This document shows positions 30,673 through 41,884 of a stretch of 44,360 bases of DNA, piece after piece. Each line of letters begins with the position of its first letter. Position 1 is the stretch's first letter. Location of the stretch: NCBI GenBank assembly GCA_005889075.1, contig VBDQ01000034.1, forward strand, positions 1 through 44,360. Reading direction: 5' to 3'. The notes under the pieces are model-generated. The model searched no databases, had not been told where the DNA came from, and saw only the letters and a list, made by a program, of their open reading frames with translations. The DNA comes from Chloroflexota bacterium. GTDB taxonomy: Bacteria; Chloroflexota; Limnocylindria; P2-11E. The position numbers and the translations under genes were made by a program.

Positions 30673-31185
30673 GTGCGCACTGTCCTCATCGCGGTCGCGC
30701 TGCTCCTCGTCGGGCTCACGAGTCCCGCGGCGGCCGACGACGATCCGCGGTTCCATCGGACGACCCCGCGTGGCGCGTTCGGGAGCGATGGCCCTGAACT
30801 TCTCGTCGGCGTCCCTGGCGGTCGGGCCTGGGGGATCGAGAGCGAGCTGCGGCCGGTGCCCGACGAGCGCTCGTCGATGCGCGCGACCATCGAGGTCGCC
30901 GATCCGGCCGTGCGCGAGGCCTTCGTACGCATCGCGTGGTACGACCGGACGACCGGCAGGCCGCGGCAGTTCGCCCTCAGCGACGCGCGCCTCGTCTCGG
31001 CCGGTGAGACCGCCACGCTCGTGGTGATGCTCGACCCGCCTCCGGGCGCGGTCGCTTACCGGGTCCGCGTGCTCGCCCGTCTGGTCATGCCCGGCGCGCT
31101 CTCGACACCCGAAGCGATCCGCGTGCGGCTCTCCTCGCCGATCGCGCGCCCGCCGCTCTTTCCCCTTACGCGCCTTTTGCCGTGA
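30673..31185 (+). CDS. Secreted protein of unknown function, 170 aa
   Basis: A signal peptide ('MRTVLIAVALLLVGLTSPAAADD') with an AxA cleavage site gives a mature exported protein of about 148 residues. The rest is rich in beta-strand-like segments ('SMRATIEVADPAVREAFVRIAWYD', 'SAGETATLVVMLDPPPGAVAYRVRVLARL'), an Ig-like or FN3-like sandwich by look, but no family is recognised. It has no Cys, lipobox or anchor. It sits after the PAP2-GH38 gene behind its own promoter and repeat array, so regulation rather than operon membership is expected. Confidence 0.75.
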   Translation: MRTVLIAVALLLVGLTSPAAADDDPRFHRTTPRGAFGSDGPELLVGVPGGRAWGIESELRPVPDERSSMRATIEVADPAVREAFVRIAWYDRTTGRPRQFALSDARLVSAGETATLVVMLDPPPGAVAYRVRVLARLVMPGALSTPEAIRVRLSSPIARPPLFPLTRLLP

Positions 31186-31266
31186 AGGCCGGTGTTACGC
31201 GCCTGGTCGTGCGCCGCCTCTCGGGACGATGCCGCCGGACGCGGGCTGCGACATACTTGGGCCGAG

Positions 31267-32352
31267 ATGGCGACCGTTACTTACGACCACGTCACCAAGA
31301 AATTCGGCGAGGTCACCGCGGTGGACGACCTGAACATCGCCGTGCGCGACGGCGAGTTCCTCGTGCTCGTCGGACCATCCGGCTGCGGCAAGACCACGGC
31401 GCTCCGGATGCTCGCCGGGCTGGAAGAGCAGACCAGCGGCAACATCATGATCGGCGAGCGCGTCGTCAACGACGTCGCCCCGAAAGACCGCGACATCGCG
31501 ATGGTGTTCCAGAACTACGCCCTCTACCCGCACATGTCCGTCTACGACAACATCGCATTCGGGCTGAAGCTGCGGAACGTCCCAAAGCAAGAGATCGATC
31601 GCCGAGTGAACGAGGTCGGCGGCATGCTCGGGATCGGGCAGCTCCTCAAGCGAAAGCCCAAGGAGCTCTCGGGAGGACAGCGGCAGCGCGTGGCGGTCGG
31701 GCGTGCGATCGCGCGCGAGCCGGCGGTGTTCCTCATGGACGAGCCGCTTTCGAACCTCGACGCGAAGCTGCGTATCCAGACGCGGGCGATGCTTCAGAAG
31801 CTCCACCAGCGGATCCGGCGCACCACCATCTATGTAACGCACGATCAGGTCGAAGCAATGACCATGGGCGACCGCATCGCGGTGATGAACGCGGGCGAGC
31901 TTCAGCAGCTCGACACCCCTGAGAGCCTCCACGAGCGGCCGGCGAATCTCTTCGTCGCGGGCTTCATCGGATCGCCTGCAATGAACTTCTTCCCCGCCAA
32001 GATCAGCGGATCGGCGGGCAGCGCCGTCGCCGATGCCGGGTTCTTCAAGGCGCCGGTCAGCGGCAAAGCCGCGGAGGCGGCCGGCAAAGAGGTGATCCTC
32101 GGCGTCCGTCCTGAGGACATCAGCGATCTCGCGCACGCGCGCCAGGACGGGCAGCTCCCGGTCGACGCACGCGTCGAGGTCGTCGAGTTCCTCGGCAACG
32201 AGCTGCAGCTCATGCTCTCCGCGGACAGTCAGAACTTCGTTGCGCGCGTCGGGACCGACACGCAGACCAAACCCGGCGCGACGCTCCGCGTGGGCTTCAA
32301 CCTGCGGAAGCTGCACGTCTTCGATAAGCAGACCGAGGTCGCGCTTCGGTGA
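31267..32352 (+). CDS. MsmK/UgpC/MalK-type ABC transporter ATPase, 361 aa
   Basis: Energises carbohydrate ABC importers. Walker A 'GPSGCGKTTALRML', Q-loop 'VFQNYALYPHMSVYDNIAFGLKLR', signature 'LSGGQRQRVAVGRA', Walker B 'FLMDEPLSNLDAKLR' and H-loop 'YVTHDQVEAMTMGDRI' are intact, followed by the MalK-type TOBE/OB regulatory region from ~235 ('GFIGSPAMNFF', 'GVRPEDI'). The linker contains an unusual Ala/Gly-rich 'SGSAGSAVADAG' stretch. No permease or binding protein is nearby, so it is an orphan that may serve several importers elsewhere. ATG 31267 is chosen because the ORF upstream has no family sequence; a CATACT hexamer lies 11 bases before it. Confidence 0.92.
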   Translation: MATVTYDHVTKKFGEVTAVDDLNIAVRDGEFLVLVGPSGCGKTTALRMLAGLEEQTSGNIMIGERVVNDVAPKDRDIAMVFQNYALYPHMSVYDNIAFGLKLRNVPKQEIDRRVNEVGGMLGIGQLLKRKPKELSGGQRQRVAVGRAIAREPAVFLMDEPLSNLDAKLRIQTRAMLQKLHQRIRRTTIYVTHDQVEAMTMGDRIAVMNAGELQQLDTPESLHERPANLFVAGFIGSPAMNFFPAKISGSAGSAVADAGFFKAPVSGKAAEAAGKEVILGVRPEDISDLAHARQDGQLPVDARVEVVEFLGNELQLMLSADSQNFVARVGTDTQTKPGATLRVGFNLRKLHVFDKQTEVALR

Positions 32353-34097
32353 CGACCCTTCGAGGGTCGACGAGCGACTTCCCGCTCGAGTCGGTAGTAG
32401 GACTTCTCGCCGGGACATCGAAGACCGGCGAGCTACAGGTGCGCGGCGACGGCAAGGTCGGCGCGCTCGGGTTCGCCTCGGGCCGGCTCGTCGCCGCAGT
32501 GATGGATGCCGAAGGCGGCGAGGACGCGCTCGGCGCGATCTTCGCGCTGCGCGAGGCCGACTTCGAGTTCACCCCCTGGAACTCGGCGCCGGAATCGAAC
32601 CTCGAGGCGGGCGACCTCGTCGCTCAGCTCAAACGAGCAGCCGAAGCCCGCGACCGGCTCGGCGCCATCCGACAGCAGATCCCGGACGACCGTGCGCGCT
32701 TCAAGCTTTCCGAGAAGGCCGCCGATCAGGGCGCGGTGACGTTCACGCCTGACCGTTGGCGCGCGCTCCTGGCGGTCAACGGCGAACGGGATGTCGCCGC
32801 GATCGCCGATCAGCTGCGCCTTGGAAAGATGGCGGCGCTCACGCTCCTCGCCGGCCTGGTGAAAGACGGCGTGATCGAGACGGTAGCGCCCGAGAGCGCC
32901 TCGCCGCCGTCGATGCCCAAGGCCGCGCCTGCCCCGGAGCCCGAGCCGGCGGCGGCGGAACCAATGCCCCAGCCGGCGGCGCAGGCACACGAGGAAACCG
33001 TCCCTGTGGAATCCGGGTGGTCTCCACCGCACGCGGCGGAGGAGGCTCCCTTCACCCAAGAGCGGCAGCCCGCGGCCGAGACGACGCGCGCCGAGCCCCC
33101 TCCGGCCGAGCCCAGACCTGAGGTTGATTGGACGCCGCCCGTGGAGTCGTCGGCGCCGGCCCCTCCCTCGGATATCCGCAGCGATCTCGACGCACAGCTC
33201 GCCGAACGGCTCGGCGGGATCGAAAGCGCGCGCACGCCACCCACCCAGGAAGCGCCGCCCGCGGTCGACGACCGACTCGCGAGCCTGACGGGGATCTTCG
33301 CTCCGGGTCCCGCCGCCGCCGTCACGCCCCCAGCGCAAACGGCGCCGAAGGAAGCGGAAGCCACGGCGCAAGCAGGCGATGCCTGGGCCGCGCCGGGGCA
33401 GCCGGCGGAATCGTGGATGGCGCCGACCCCCGCGACGACCGAGACACCGTCGAACGCATGGGCGCCGAACGCGCCCGCGGAGCCGGCGCAGGCCCCCGAG
33501 ACCGCCTGGACGCCATCTCCGCCGCCACGCGAGGCGCCCGCCCCCGAGAGCGGGGCAATGCCGGATGCGTTACCCCCCGCCGCCCCGCGTTCGGTGCCAC
33601 CGAGCCCGGGGGTCCTGCCTCCCACGAGAGAACAAAAGAAGAGCGGACTCTTCGGCATGTTCCGGCGCGAGGAGCCGGCACCCCTGACGCAGATGCCGAG
33701 GCAGGCGCAGCTCGGCAGTCGCGTCGGCACGCTCGCCTCGTTCTCGAACGCGCTGCTGGTGGAGTACAGCAGCGGGAGCTACGGAAGAGGGAAGGTCGAG
33801 AGCCGGATGGCGAACCTGCTCATGCGTGTCGACGAGCAGGCCGATCCGATCGACCGGCCACTGCCGATCGTCGACGATCTGATCGACGCGACCGCGCTCG
33901 AGCGCGAAGGTTTTCCCGAGGAACAGGCCGCGCCGTATCTCGCGACGCTCGTCCGGACGATCTACGAAGACGCCGAGCGGGTCTACGGAAAGGACAAGGC
34001 GAAGAAGGGGTACAAAGCGGCGCAGCAGCAGGTCTTCAAGAGCGATCTTTCCGCGCTGAACGCGCCTGACGTCGCCGGCAAGCTTCCCAAGGTCTGA
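32349..34097 (+). CDS. DUF4388 (PATAN-like) protein with Pro/Ala-rich linker, 582 aa
   Basis: The N-terminal ~90 residues ('FPLESVVGLLAGTSKTGELQVRGDGKVGALGFASGRLVAAVM') are the DUF4388/PATAN fold found in signalling proteins. A second helical segment (residues ~100-185) looks like a wHTH: 'WRALLAVNGERDVAAIADQLRLGKMAALTLLAGLVKDGVIE'. From ~190 to ~440 is a low-complexity Pro/Ala/Glu linker, then a globular C-terminal domain (~455-582) with 'LLVEYSSGSYGRGKVESRMANLLMRVDEQ' and a charged tail. It may be a scaffold or regulator. Start GTG overlaps the ABC ATPase stop (GTGA) and its stop overlaps the ROK gene, so it is tied to sugar uptake and phosphorylation. Confidence 0.78.
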   Translation: MTTLRGSTSDFPLESVVGLLAGTSKTGELQVRGDGKVGALGFASGRLVAAVMDAEGGEDALGAIFALREADFEFTPWNSAPESNLEAGDLVAQLKRAAEARDRLGAIRQQIPDDRARFKLSEKAADQGAVTFTPDRWRALLAVNGERDVAAIADQLRLGKMAALTLLAGLVKDGVIETVAPESASPPSMPKAAPAPEPEPAAAEPMPQPAAQAHEETVPVESGWSPPHAAEEAPFTQERQPAAETTRAEPPPAEPRPEVDWTPPVESSAPAPPSDIRSDLDAQLAERLGGIESARTPPTQEAPPAVDDRLASLTGIFAPGPAAAVTPPAQTAPKEAEATAQAGDAWAAPGQPAESWMAPTPATTETPSNAWAPNAPAEPAQAPETAWTPSPPPREAPAPESGAMPDALPPAAPRSVPPSPGVLPPTREQKKSGLFGMFRREEPAPLTQMPRQAQLGSRVGTLASFSNALLVEYSSGSYGRGKVESRMANLLMRVDEQADPIDRPLPIVDDLIDATALEREGFPEEQAAPYLATLVRTIYEDAERVYGKDKAKKGYKAAQQQVFKSDLSALNAPDVAGKLPKV

Positions 34098-35029
34098 GCC
34101 TCTATCTCGGCATCGATCTCGGCGGGACGCACATCAGAAGCGTCGTCGCGCGTGACGACGATCCCATGCCTCGCATCATCGGCCGCGACGAGCGCGTCAC
34201 GCCGCGCTCTGGCGCGGAGGACATCGTCGCCGCGATCGCAGAGAGCACCCGCGCCTCGCTCGCCGCCGTGAATGCTTCGCTGGGCGAGATCGCCGCGGTG
34301 GCCTGCTCCGCGCCGGGTCCGCTCGACCATCGAGGCGGCATCGTGCATGAGGCCCCGAACGTGGTCGGGTTCATCGATTACCCACTCGGTCCGCGGCTGG
34401 CAGAGGAGCTCGGGGTTGCTGCGATCTATCTCGATCGCGACACGATCATGGCGGCCGTCGGAGAGGCTGTCGCTGGCGCCGCCAGGGGAGCGCGGAACTT
34501 CATCTACGTGACGATCTCGACGGGCATCGGAGGCGCCATCGTCATCGACGGCCGTCTGCTGCGCGGCGCGGCGAACACGGCGGGCGAGATCGGTCACTTT
34601 CCCGTCGCGCTCGAGGGACCGCGCTGCGGCTGCGGCAGCTACGGGTGCGTCGAGTCGCTCGCAGCAGGACGCTTCGTCGCCGAGGCGTATGGCGTCGACG
34701 ACGCGGCCCGGGTCTACGCGGCCGCCGCCGCGGGCGACGAGGCTGCCGAGCGGATCGTGACGCGCGCGGAGAAGGCCCTCGGGAACCTCGCCGTCGGGCT
34801 CGCCAACGCGTTGAGCCCGGCCCTCATCGTCATTGGTGGATCGGTCGCGGAGCATGAGCCATCGCACACGCTCGAGCCGATGCGACGAGCAATCGCGGAT
34901 CGCGCGTTCAAAGTCGCGGCCGCTGCGGTGAAGATCGTGCCGGCAGCGCTCGGACGCGACGTCGGCATGCTGGGTGCTGTCATCTACGGTCGGGAGCGCG
35001 TCGCGGGCCGGGATGAATGGTTCCGTTGA
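34094..35029 (+). CDS. ROK-family sugar kinase (glucokinase-like), 311 aa, CTG start proposed
   Basis: Phosphorylates a sugar, probably glucose, for the glycolytic genes next door. The phosphate-1 motif is '[13 protein letters not shown]', followed by 'ACSAPGPLD', '[20 protein letters not shown]' (catalytic Asp), '[15 protein letters not shown]' and the ROK zinc site '[11 protein letters not shown]'. The ATG at 34166 would cut off the first 24 residues including DLGGT, and the frame upstream to the TGA at 34067 has no ATG, GTG or TTG. CTG at 34094 makes a four-base overlap (CTGA) with the DUF4388 stop like ten other overlaps in this window, so I use it. No N-terminal HTH, so it is an enzyme rather than a ROK repressor. 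Confidence 0.82.
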   Translation: MSLYLGIDLGGTHIRSVVARDDDPMPRIIGRDERVTPRSGAEDIVAAIAESTRASLAAVNASLGEIAAVACSAPGPLDHRGGIVHEAPNVVGFIDYPLGPRLAEELGVAAIYLDRDTIMAAVGEAVAGAARGARNFIYVTISTGIGGAIVIDGRLLRGAANTAGEIGHFPVALEGPRCGCGSYGCVESLAAGRFVAEAYGVDDAARVYAAAAAGDEAAERIVTRAEKALGNLAVGLANALSPALIVIGGSVAEHEPSHTLEPMRRAIADRAFKVAAAAVKIVPAALGRDVGMLGAVIYGRERVAGRDEWFR

Positions 35030-35037
35030 GAGCGGTT

Positions 35038-35064
35038 TAGTCTTTACGCGTCGCTTAGGGGAGG
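35038..35064 (+). promoter_or_regulatory. gap promoter -10 and Shine-Dalgarno
   Basis: TAGTCT (35038-35043) precedes AGGGGAGG (35057-35064), eight bases before the gap ATG. Transcription from about 35050 would give a ~23-base leader. This starts the gap-pgk-eno operon separately from the kinase gene upstream. Confidence 0.5.
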
Positions 35065-35072
35065 CGAAATCG

Positions 35073-36098
35073 ATGACGAAGATCGCGATCAACGGGTTCG
35101 GCCGCATCGGCCGTCAGTTCCTCAAGGCGCTCATCGAGCGGCATCCCGAGATCGAAATCGTCGCTCTGAACGATCTTGCGGACCCGCAGATGAACGCACT
35201 CCTCTTCCGGCACGACTCGAACTACGGGAAGTACCCCGGCGAGGTTTCCGCGACGGCCGACGCGCTGGTGATCGATGGGCGACGGATCCGGGTGCTGCAG
35301 GAGAAGGAACCTGCGAAGCTGCCGTGGAAGGACCTCGGGGTGGATATCGTCATCGAGTCCACCGGATTCTTCACCGACGCGACGAAGGCGAGGGCGCATC
35401 TCGACGCGGGGGCCAAGTACGTGATCATCTCGGCTCCCGCGAAAAACGAGGACAAGACCGTCGTGCTCGGGGTGAACGAGAAGGAATTCGACCCCGAAAA
35501 GCACCACATCATCTCGAACGCTTCGTGCACGACGAACGGCCTAGCGCCGGTGGCAAAAGTCCTGAATGACGAGTTCGGCATCGAGAAGGGCCTTCTCACG
35601 ACCGTTCATTCGTATACGAACTCGCAGAAGGTCCTCGACGTCGTGGCTAAGGATCCTCGCGACGCGCGCGCGGCGGCCATGAACATCGTTCCCGCGGAAA
35701 CGGGCGCGGCGAGGGCAGTCGCCCTGGTGATCCCGGAGCTCAAAGGCAGGTTCACCGGCATTTCTTTCCGCGTGCCGACGCCGACGGTTTCGGTCGTCGA
35801 CTTCGTCGCCGTGCTCGGCCGTGAGGTGACCAAGGACGAGGTGAACGCCGCGTTCAAGCGCGCGTCGGCGGGGCCGCTCAAGGGGATCATGGATTACACG
35901 GAGGAGCCGCTCGTCTCGACCGATCTCAAGGGCGACGAGCACTCCACGATCGTGAGCGGCATCGACACGATCGTGCTCGGGAACATGGTCAAGATCATCG
36001 CCTGGTACGACAACGAGTGGGGCTACGCCTGCCGCCTCGCGGACATCACCGCATTCGTCGCATCGAAGCTGCGCGAACCCGTCGCCGCCGGACACTAA
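35073..36098 (+). CDS. gap: Glyceraldehyde-3-phosphate dehydrogenase
   Basis: NAD(P)-dependent oxidation of GAP to 1,3-bisphosphoglycerate. '[15 protein letters not shown]' NAD motif, '[26 protein letters not shown]', catalytic Cys in '[16 protein letters not shown]', '[14 protein letters not shown]' with the catalytic His, and '[12 protein letters not shown]' near the end are all present over 341 aa. The NAD-specific Asp ('NDL') follows the second strand, so NAD preference is likely. It heads gap-pgk-eno; pgk starts seven bases after its stop. Confidence 0.97.
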   Translation: MTKIAINGFGRIGRQFLKALIERHPEIEIVALNDLADPQMNALLFRHDSNYGKYPGEVSATADALVIDGRRIRVLQEKEPAKLPWKDLGVDIVIESTGFFTDATKARAHLDAGAKYVIISAPAKNEDKTVVLGVNEKEFDPEKHHIISNASCTTNGLAPVAKVLNDEFGIEKGLLTTVHSYTNSQKVLDVVAKDPRDARAAAMNIVPAETGAARAVALVIPELKGRFTGISFRVPTPTVSVVDFVAVLGREVTKDEVNAAFKRASAGPLKGIMDYTEEPLVSTDLKGDEHSTIVSGIDTIVLGNMVKIIAWYDNEWGYACRLADITAFVASKLREPVAAGH

Positions 36099-36104
36099 CC
36101 TCGC

Positions 36105-38623
<2,519 letters not shown>

Positions 38624-38651
38624 GCGGTCGCGAGTTCAGCTGCCCCCCCGG

Positions 38652-38674
38652 TACAATTCCATGACCGTGGAATT
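38652..38674 (+). promoter_or_regulatory. TetR gene promoter with palindromic operator
   Basis: TACAAT (38652-38657) is the best -10 match in the window and is overlapped by a 20-bp inverted repeat, AATTCCA-6-TGGAATT (38655-38674), unusually AT-rich for this DNA. Such an operator over its own -10 would let the adjacent TetR protein repress itself and the downstream enzyme. A -35 at the usual distance is not clear. A 16-codon frame (38661-38711) begins at the ATG inside the operator; I doubt it is translated. Confidence 0.65.
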
Positions 38675-38694
38675 ACTACCCTGGACGGCGGCAG

Positions 38695-39288
38695 TTGCCT
38701 CGGACCGGTAGACGTCCCGGCCGCAGCGGCACCCGTCCGAAGATCCTCGCGGCTGCGCGCACTCAATTCGCGAAGCGCGGGTACGACCGTGCGTCGATTC
38801 GCGCGATCGCGGCGTCAGCGCATGTCGACTCGAAGCTCGTTCAGCACTTCTATGGGTCGAAGCACGATCTCTTCGTGGCGGCGATGGGTATGCCCATCGA
38901 TCCTGCGCAGCTCATCCCAGCGCTCCTTGCGCCCGGCATCGAACGGCTCGGCGAGCGTCTCGTGCGCACGTTCATAGGCGTCTGGGATTCGCCCGAAGGG
39001 CGGCACCTCGTCGGACTGCTGCGGTCCGTCGTCGGAAGCCAAGTGGCGAGCGCGATGATGCGCGAGTACTTCGCTCAGGAGATCGTCGGCACGCTCGTCG
39101 CCTCGCTCGATATGGACGAACCGCGACGCCGGGCCAGCCTCGTCGCAAGCCAGCTCTTCGGGCTCGCCCTCGTTCGCTACGTGGTGAAGCTCCAGCCCAT
39201 CGTGTCGGCGAGCCCGGACGAGCTCGCCAGCTGGGTCGGGCCGAACGTGCAGCGTTACTTCGCCGGGCCGTTGGCCCGGGCGGCCTGA
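38695..39288 (+). CDS. TetR-family transcriptional regulator, 197 aa
   Basis: The N-terminal HTH is typical: 'KILAAARTQFAKRGYDRASIRAIAASAHVDSKLVQHFYGSKHDLF' has all TetR_N landmarks. The C-terminal ligand domain ('EIVGTLVASLDMDEPRRRASLVASQLFGLALVRYVVKLQPIV') resembles the TetR_C group with a 'QLFGLALVRYV' segment common in high-GC bacteria. The only in-frame start giving a proper HTH is TTG at 38695; its leader is about 30 bases with a weak GGCGG. It is followed two bases later by the RPH-like gene, so the pair is one operon and probably self-regulated through the palindrome at 38655. Confidence 0.9.
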   Translation: MPRTGRRPGRSGTRPKILAAARTQFAKRGYDRASIRAIAASAHVDSKLVQHFYGSKHDLFVAAMGMPIDPAQLIPALLAPGIERLGERLVRTFIGVWDSPEGRHLVGLLRSVVGSQVASAMMREYFAQEIVGTLVASLDMDEPRRRASLVASQLFGLALVRYVVKLQPIVSASPDELASWVGPNVQRYFAGPLARAA

Positions 39289-39290
39289 TC

Positions 39291-41750
39291 GTGTTCATCC
39301 GTCAACTGGCAGATCTCTCGGCGAGCGATCTCGCGGCGGCCGGTGGGAAGGGCGCGAACCTCGGCGAGCTCATGGGCGCGGGCTTCTCCGTCCCGGACGG
39401 CTTCGTCATCACGACCGAGGCGTACGCGGTAGCCGCGCGCGCGGCGGGCGTCGATCCTCGCGATCCGAGCGACGCGCGCGATCGCTTGCTTCGAGCGGAG
39501 GTCCCCGACGAGATCGCAGCTGCGGTCCGCGAGGCGTATCGCGCGCTCGGCGCGCCCCGCGTGGCGGTGCGCTCGTCCGCGACCGCCGAGGACCTCCCCG
39601 AGGCGAGCTTCGCAGGGCAGCAGGACACGATCCTCGACGTCCTCGGAGAAGACGAAGTCGTCGACGCCGTCCGCCGCTGCTGGGCGTCGCTCTGGAACGA
39701 GCGCGCCGTCGCGTATCGCACGACGCACGACGTGGCCGATGCCGGGCTCGGGCTCGCGGTCGTGGTCCAGGACATGGTTGCTGCGCACGCGGCGGGAGTC
39801 CTGTTCACCGCCGAGCCAATCACCGGCCGTCGCCGTCGCGCCGCGATCGACGCCGTCCGCGGTCTCGGTGATCGGCTCGTATCGGGAGCCGTGAATCCCG
39901 ACCACTATCTCGTCGACGCCGCGTCGGGTGCCGTCGTGGAGCGCCGCGGCGAGATCCTGAACGACACGCAGCTCCGCGAACTCGCCACGCTTGGCGAAAA
40001 GCTGGAACGCCACTTCGGCACGCCGCAGGACATCGAGTGGGCGATGGACCGCGCCGGGAAGCTGTGGCTCGTCCAGTCCCGCGACATCACCACGCTCTAC
40101 CCGTTGCCGCCGGACCTGCCCGACCCGGAGACCGACCTGCGCGTGCTCTTCTCGGCGAACGTTGCGCAGGGCGTCTTCCAGCCGATCACGCCGATGGGAC
40201 TCCAGACGTTCCGTCTTCTCAGCTCCGCGTTCGCGAGCCTCGTCGCGACCGCGCCGGCCGACCCTGACGCGGGCGTGCCGGTGATTCGGGAGTCCGGCAT
40301 GCGTCTCTGGATCGACGTCACCGAGGCGCTTCGCGACCGCGCGGCGCGTGAGCTCCCGATCCGGGCGCTCTCGGTGATGGAGGCGCGCAGCGGGGACGTC
40401 ATGAGCCGGCTGCTCAGCGACCCGCGGCTCGCGCCGCGCCGGCGTTCGCCGATGCGGACGCGACTGCGCATCCTGCACGCGGTACTGCGGACGGGCGCGC
40501 TGCTCGTGGTCCTGCGCTCGTTCCTCGGTCCCGATCGGATGCGTGCGCGTCTTCTGCCGGAGTTCGATGCGCTCGTCAACGCGGACGTTGGGCCGACCTC
40601 GACCGCGCTCGAGCGCGTTCGAGCGTTCGAGCGGCTCTTCCTCGAGATCCCACCGCGCCTCTTCCCGAAGCTCGTCGCGATGGGCGCGGCGGGATTCATC
40701 TCGTACAACCTCGCGGGCCGCGTGCTCGGCCGCGCCGCGACGCGGGACGAGCTGCGCACCGTCTTTCGCGGACTGCCCTTCAATCCGACGACCGAGATGG
40801 ACATCGCGCTCTGGGAGATCGCACGCGGCGCGCGGGACGATCCCGGGTCACAGGAGCGCGAGCTCGGGTCGTTCCTCGGCCGCTACGGACACCGCGCGGT
40901 CGCGGAGATCGACCTCGGCGTGCCGCGCTGGTCGGAGGACCCTTCGCATCTGCGTGGCGCGATCGCGTCCTACCGGCGGATCACCGACGACGCGCTCGCG
41001 CCGGACAAGCAGTTCGCGCGCGGCGCCGGCGAGGCCGAGGCGATGATCGGGACGCTAATCCGGCGTGTGCGCGGACCACGGCGCTGGCTCGCGCGTGCGC
41101 TCCTGCGACGCGTGCGCGCGCTCAGCGGTCTGCGCGAGATGCCGAAGTTCCAGATCATCCGCGTCTTCGCGCGTGGCCGCGCGATCCTCGCACCGATCGG
41201 GGCTCAGCTCGCGGACGCCGGACGCATCGCGCGCGCTGATGACCTGTGGTTCCTCGCACTCCCCGAGGTGAGGCGCGCGATCGGCGGTGAGGACATGCGG
41301 GCCCTCGTCGCCGCGCGCCGCGCCGAGTACGCGCGCGAGATAAGGCGCCGTCACGTCCCGCGGGTCCTGCTCTCTGACGGCACCGATGCCGAGGCGGCGT
41401 TCGCCACGCCTGCCGGCGAGGGGATCCGCGGCACGCCGGCCTCACCGGGGATCGCGCGCGGTCCCGCGCGCGTGCTTCTGTCGCCGGACGGCGCGCGGCT
41501 CGAGCCGGGCGAGGTGCTCGTCGCGCCGGCGACGGACCCGGGATGGACGCCACTCTTCCTCACCGCGAGCGCGCTGGTGATGGAAATGGGCGGAATGATG
41601 TCTCACGGCGCCGTGGTGGCGCGTGAGTACGGCATCCCGGCAGTCGTCGGTGTACCCGATGCCACCAACCGGATCGCAAGCGGTGCTGCGGTCACGGTCG
41701 ACGGATCAGCCGGGACGGTCGCGCTCGACGACCTCGCCGCTAAGACTTAG
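39291..41750 (+). CDS. Rifampin-phosphotransferase-like PEP-synthase family enzyme, 819 aa
   Basis: Domain order ATP-grasp, middle substrate domain, C-terminal swivelling His domain is that of rifampin phosphotransferase (RPH), not PEP synthase, which has a C-terminal TIM barrel. Key segments: 'LAAAGGKGANLGELMGAGFSVPDGF', 'AVRSSATAEDLPEASFAGQQDT', 'QDIEWAMDRAGKLWLVQSRDITTLYP', 'YGHRAVAEIDLGVPRWSEDP' and the phosphorylated His at about 772 in 'GGMMSHGAVVAREYGIPAVVG'. RPH uses ATP to phosphorylate the rifamycin ansa chain; relatives may act on other compounds. GTG start, two bases after the TetR stop. The Listeria RAE element is not seen upstream. The stop overlaps the convergent small gene by TTAG. 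Confidence 0.87.
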   Translation: MFIRQLADLSASDLAAAGGKGANLGELMGAGFSVPDGFVITTEAYAVAARAAGVDPRDPSDARDRLLRAEVPDEIAAAVREAYRALGAPRVAVRSSATAEDLPEASFAGQQDTILDVLGEDEVVDAVRRCWASLWNERAVAYRTTHDVADAGLGLAVVVQDMVAAHAAGVLFTAEPITGRRRRAAIDAVRGLGDRLVSGAVNPDHYLVDAASGAVVERRGEILNDTQLRELATLGEKLERHFGTPQDIEWAMDRAGKLWLVQSRDITTLYPLPPDLPDPETDLRVLFSANVAQGVFQPITPMGLQTFRLLSSAFASLVATAPADPDAGVPVIRESGMRLWIDVTEALRDRAARELPIRALSVMEARSGDVMSRLLSDPRLAPRRRSPMRTRLRILHAVLRTGALLVVLRSFLGPDRMRARLLPEFDALVNADVGPTSTALERVRAFERLFLEIPPRLFPKLVAMGAAGFISYNLAGRVLGRAATRDELRTVFRGLPFNPTTEMDIALWEIARGARDDPGSQERELGSFLGRYGHRAVAEIDLGVPRWSEDPSHLRGAIASYRRITDDALAPDKQFARGAGEAEAMIGTLIRRVRGPRRWLARALLRRVRALSGLREMPKFQIIRVFARGRAILAPIGAQLADAGRIARADDLWFLALPEVRRAIGGEDMRALVAARRAEYAREIRRRHVPRVLLSDGTDAEAAFATPAGEGIRGTPASPGIARGPARVLLSPDGARLEPGEVLVAPATDPGWTPLFLTASALVMEMGGMMSHGAVVAREYGIPAVVGVPDATNRIASGAAVTVDGSAGTVALDDLAAKT

Positions 41751-41884
41751 GCGGCGTTGCGGCCCCAGCCGGCGTGACGGTGCTCATCGCGCGCGCAGGG
41801 CTGGCAGAAGAAGGCGCCCTCCCGGTAGACCGGAGCGCCGATCTTCTCATCACAACATGCGCAGCGGTATGTGCCCGTGCTCAT
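41747..41884 (-). CDS. Small zinc-ribbon protein, 45 aa
   Basis: From ATG 41884 the product is 'MSTGTYRCACCDEKIGAPV...' with two Cys pairs, C-A-C-C and C-Q-P-C, about 16 residues apart, forming a treble-clef/ribbon that binds one zinc, and a His-rich 'ARDEHRHAG' tail. A longer frame to 41932 exists but adds unlikely residues. Such small proteins are seen as stand-alone zinc finger regulators or chaperones; no role can be named. Its TAA overlaps the convergent RPH-like stop by four bases. Confidence 0.7.
   Translation of the reverse strand: MSTGTYRCACCDEKIGAPVYREGAFFCQPCARDEHRHAGWGRNAA

Noticed and set aside
38624..38694. Rifamycin-associated element (RAE) for the RPH-like gene
   Set aside because: No match to the known 19-bp RAE inverted repeat as I recall it; the palindrome present is AT-rich and different.
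38661..38711. 16-codon frame before the TetR gene
   Set aside because: Starts inside the operator, overlaps the TetR start, has no SD; considered chance.
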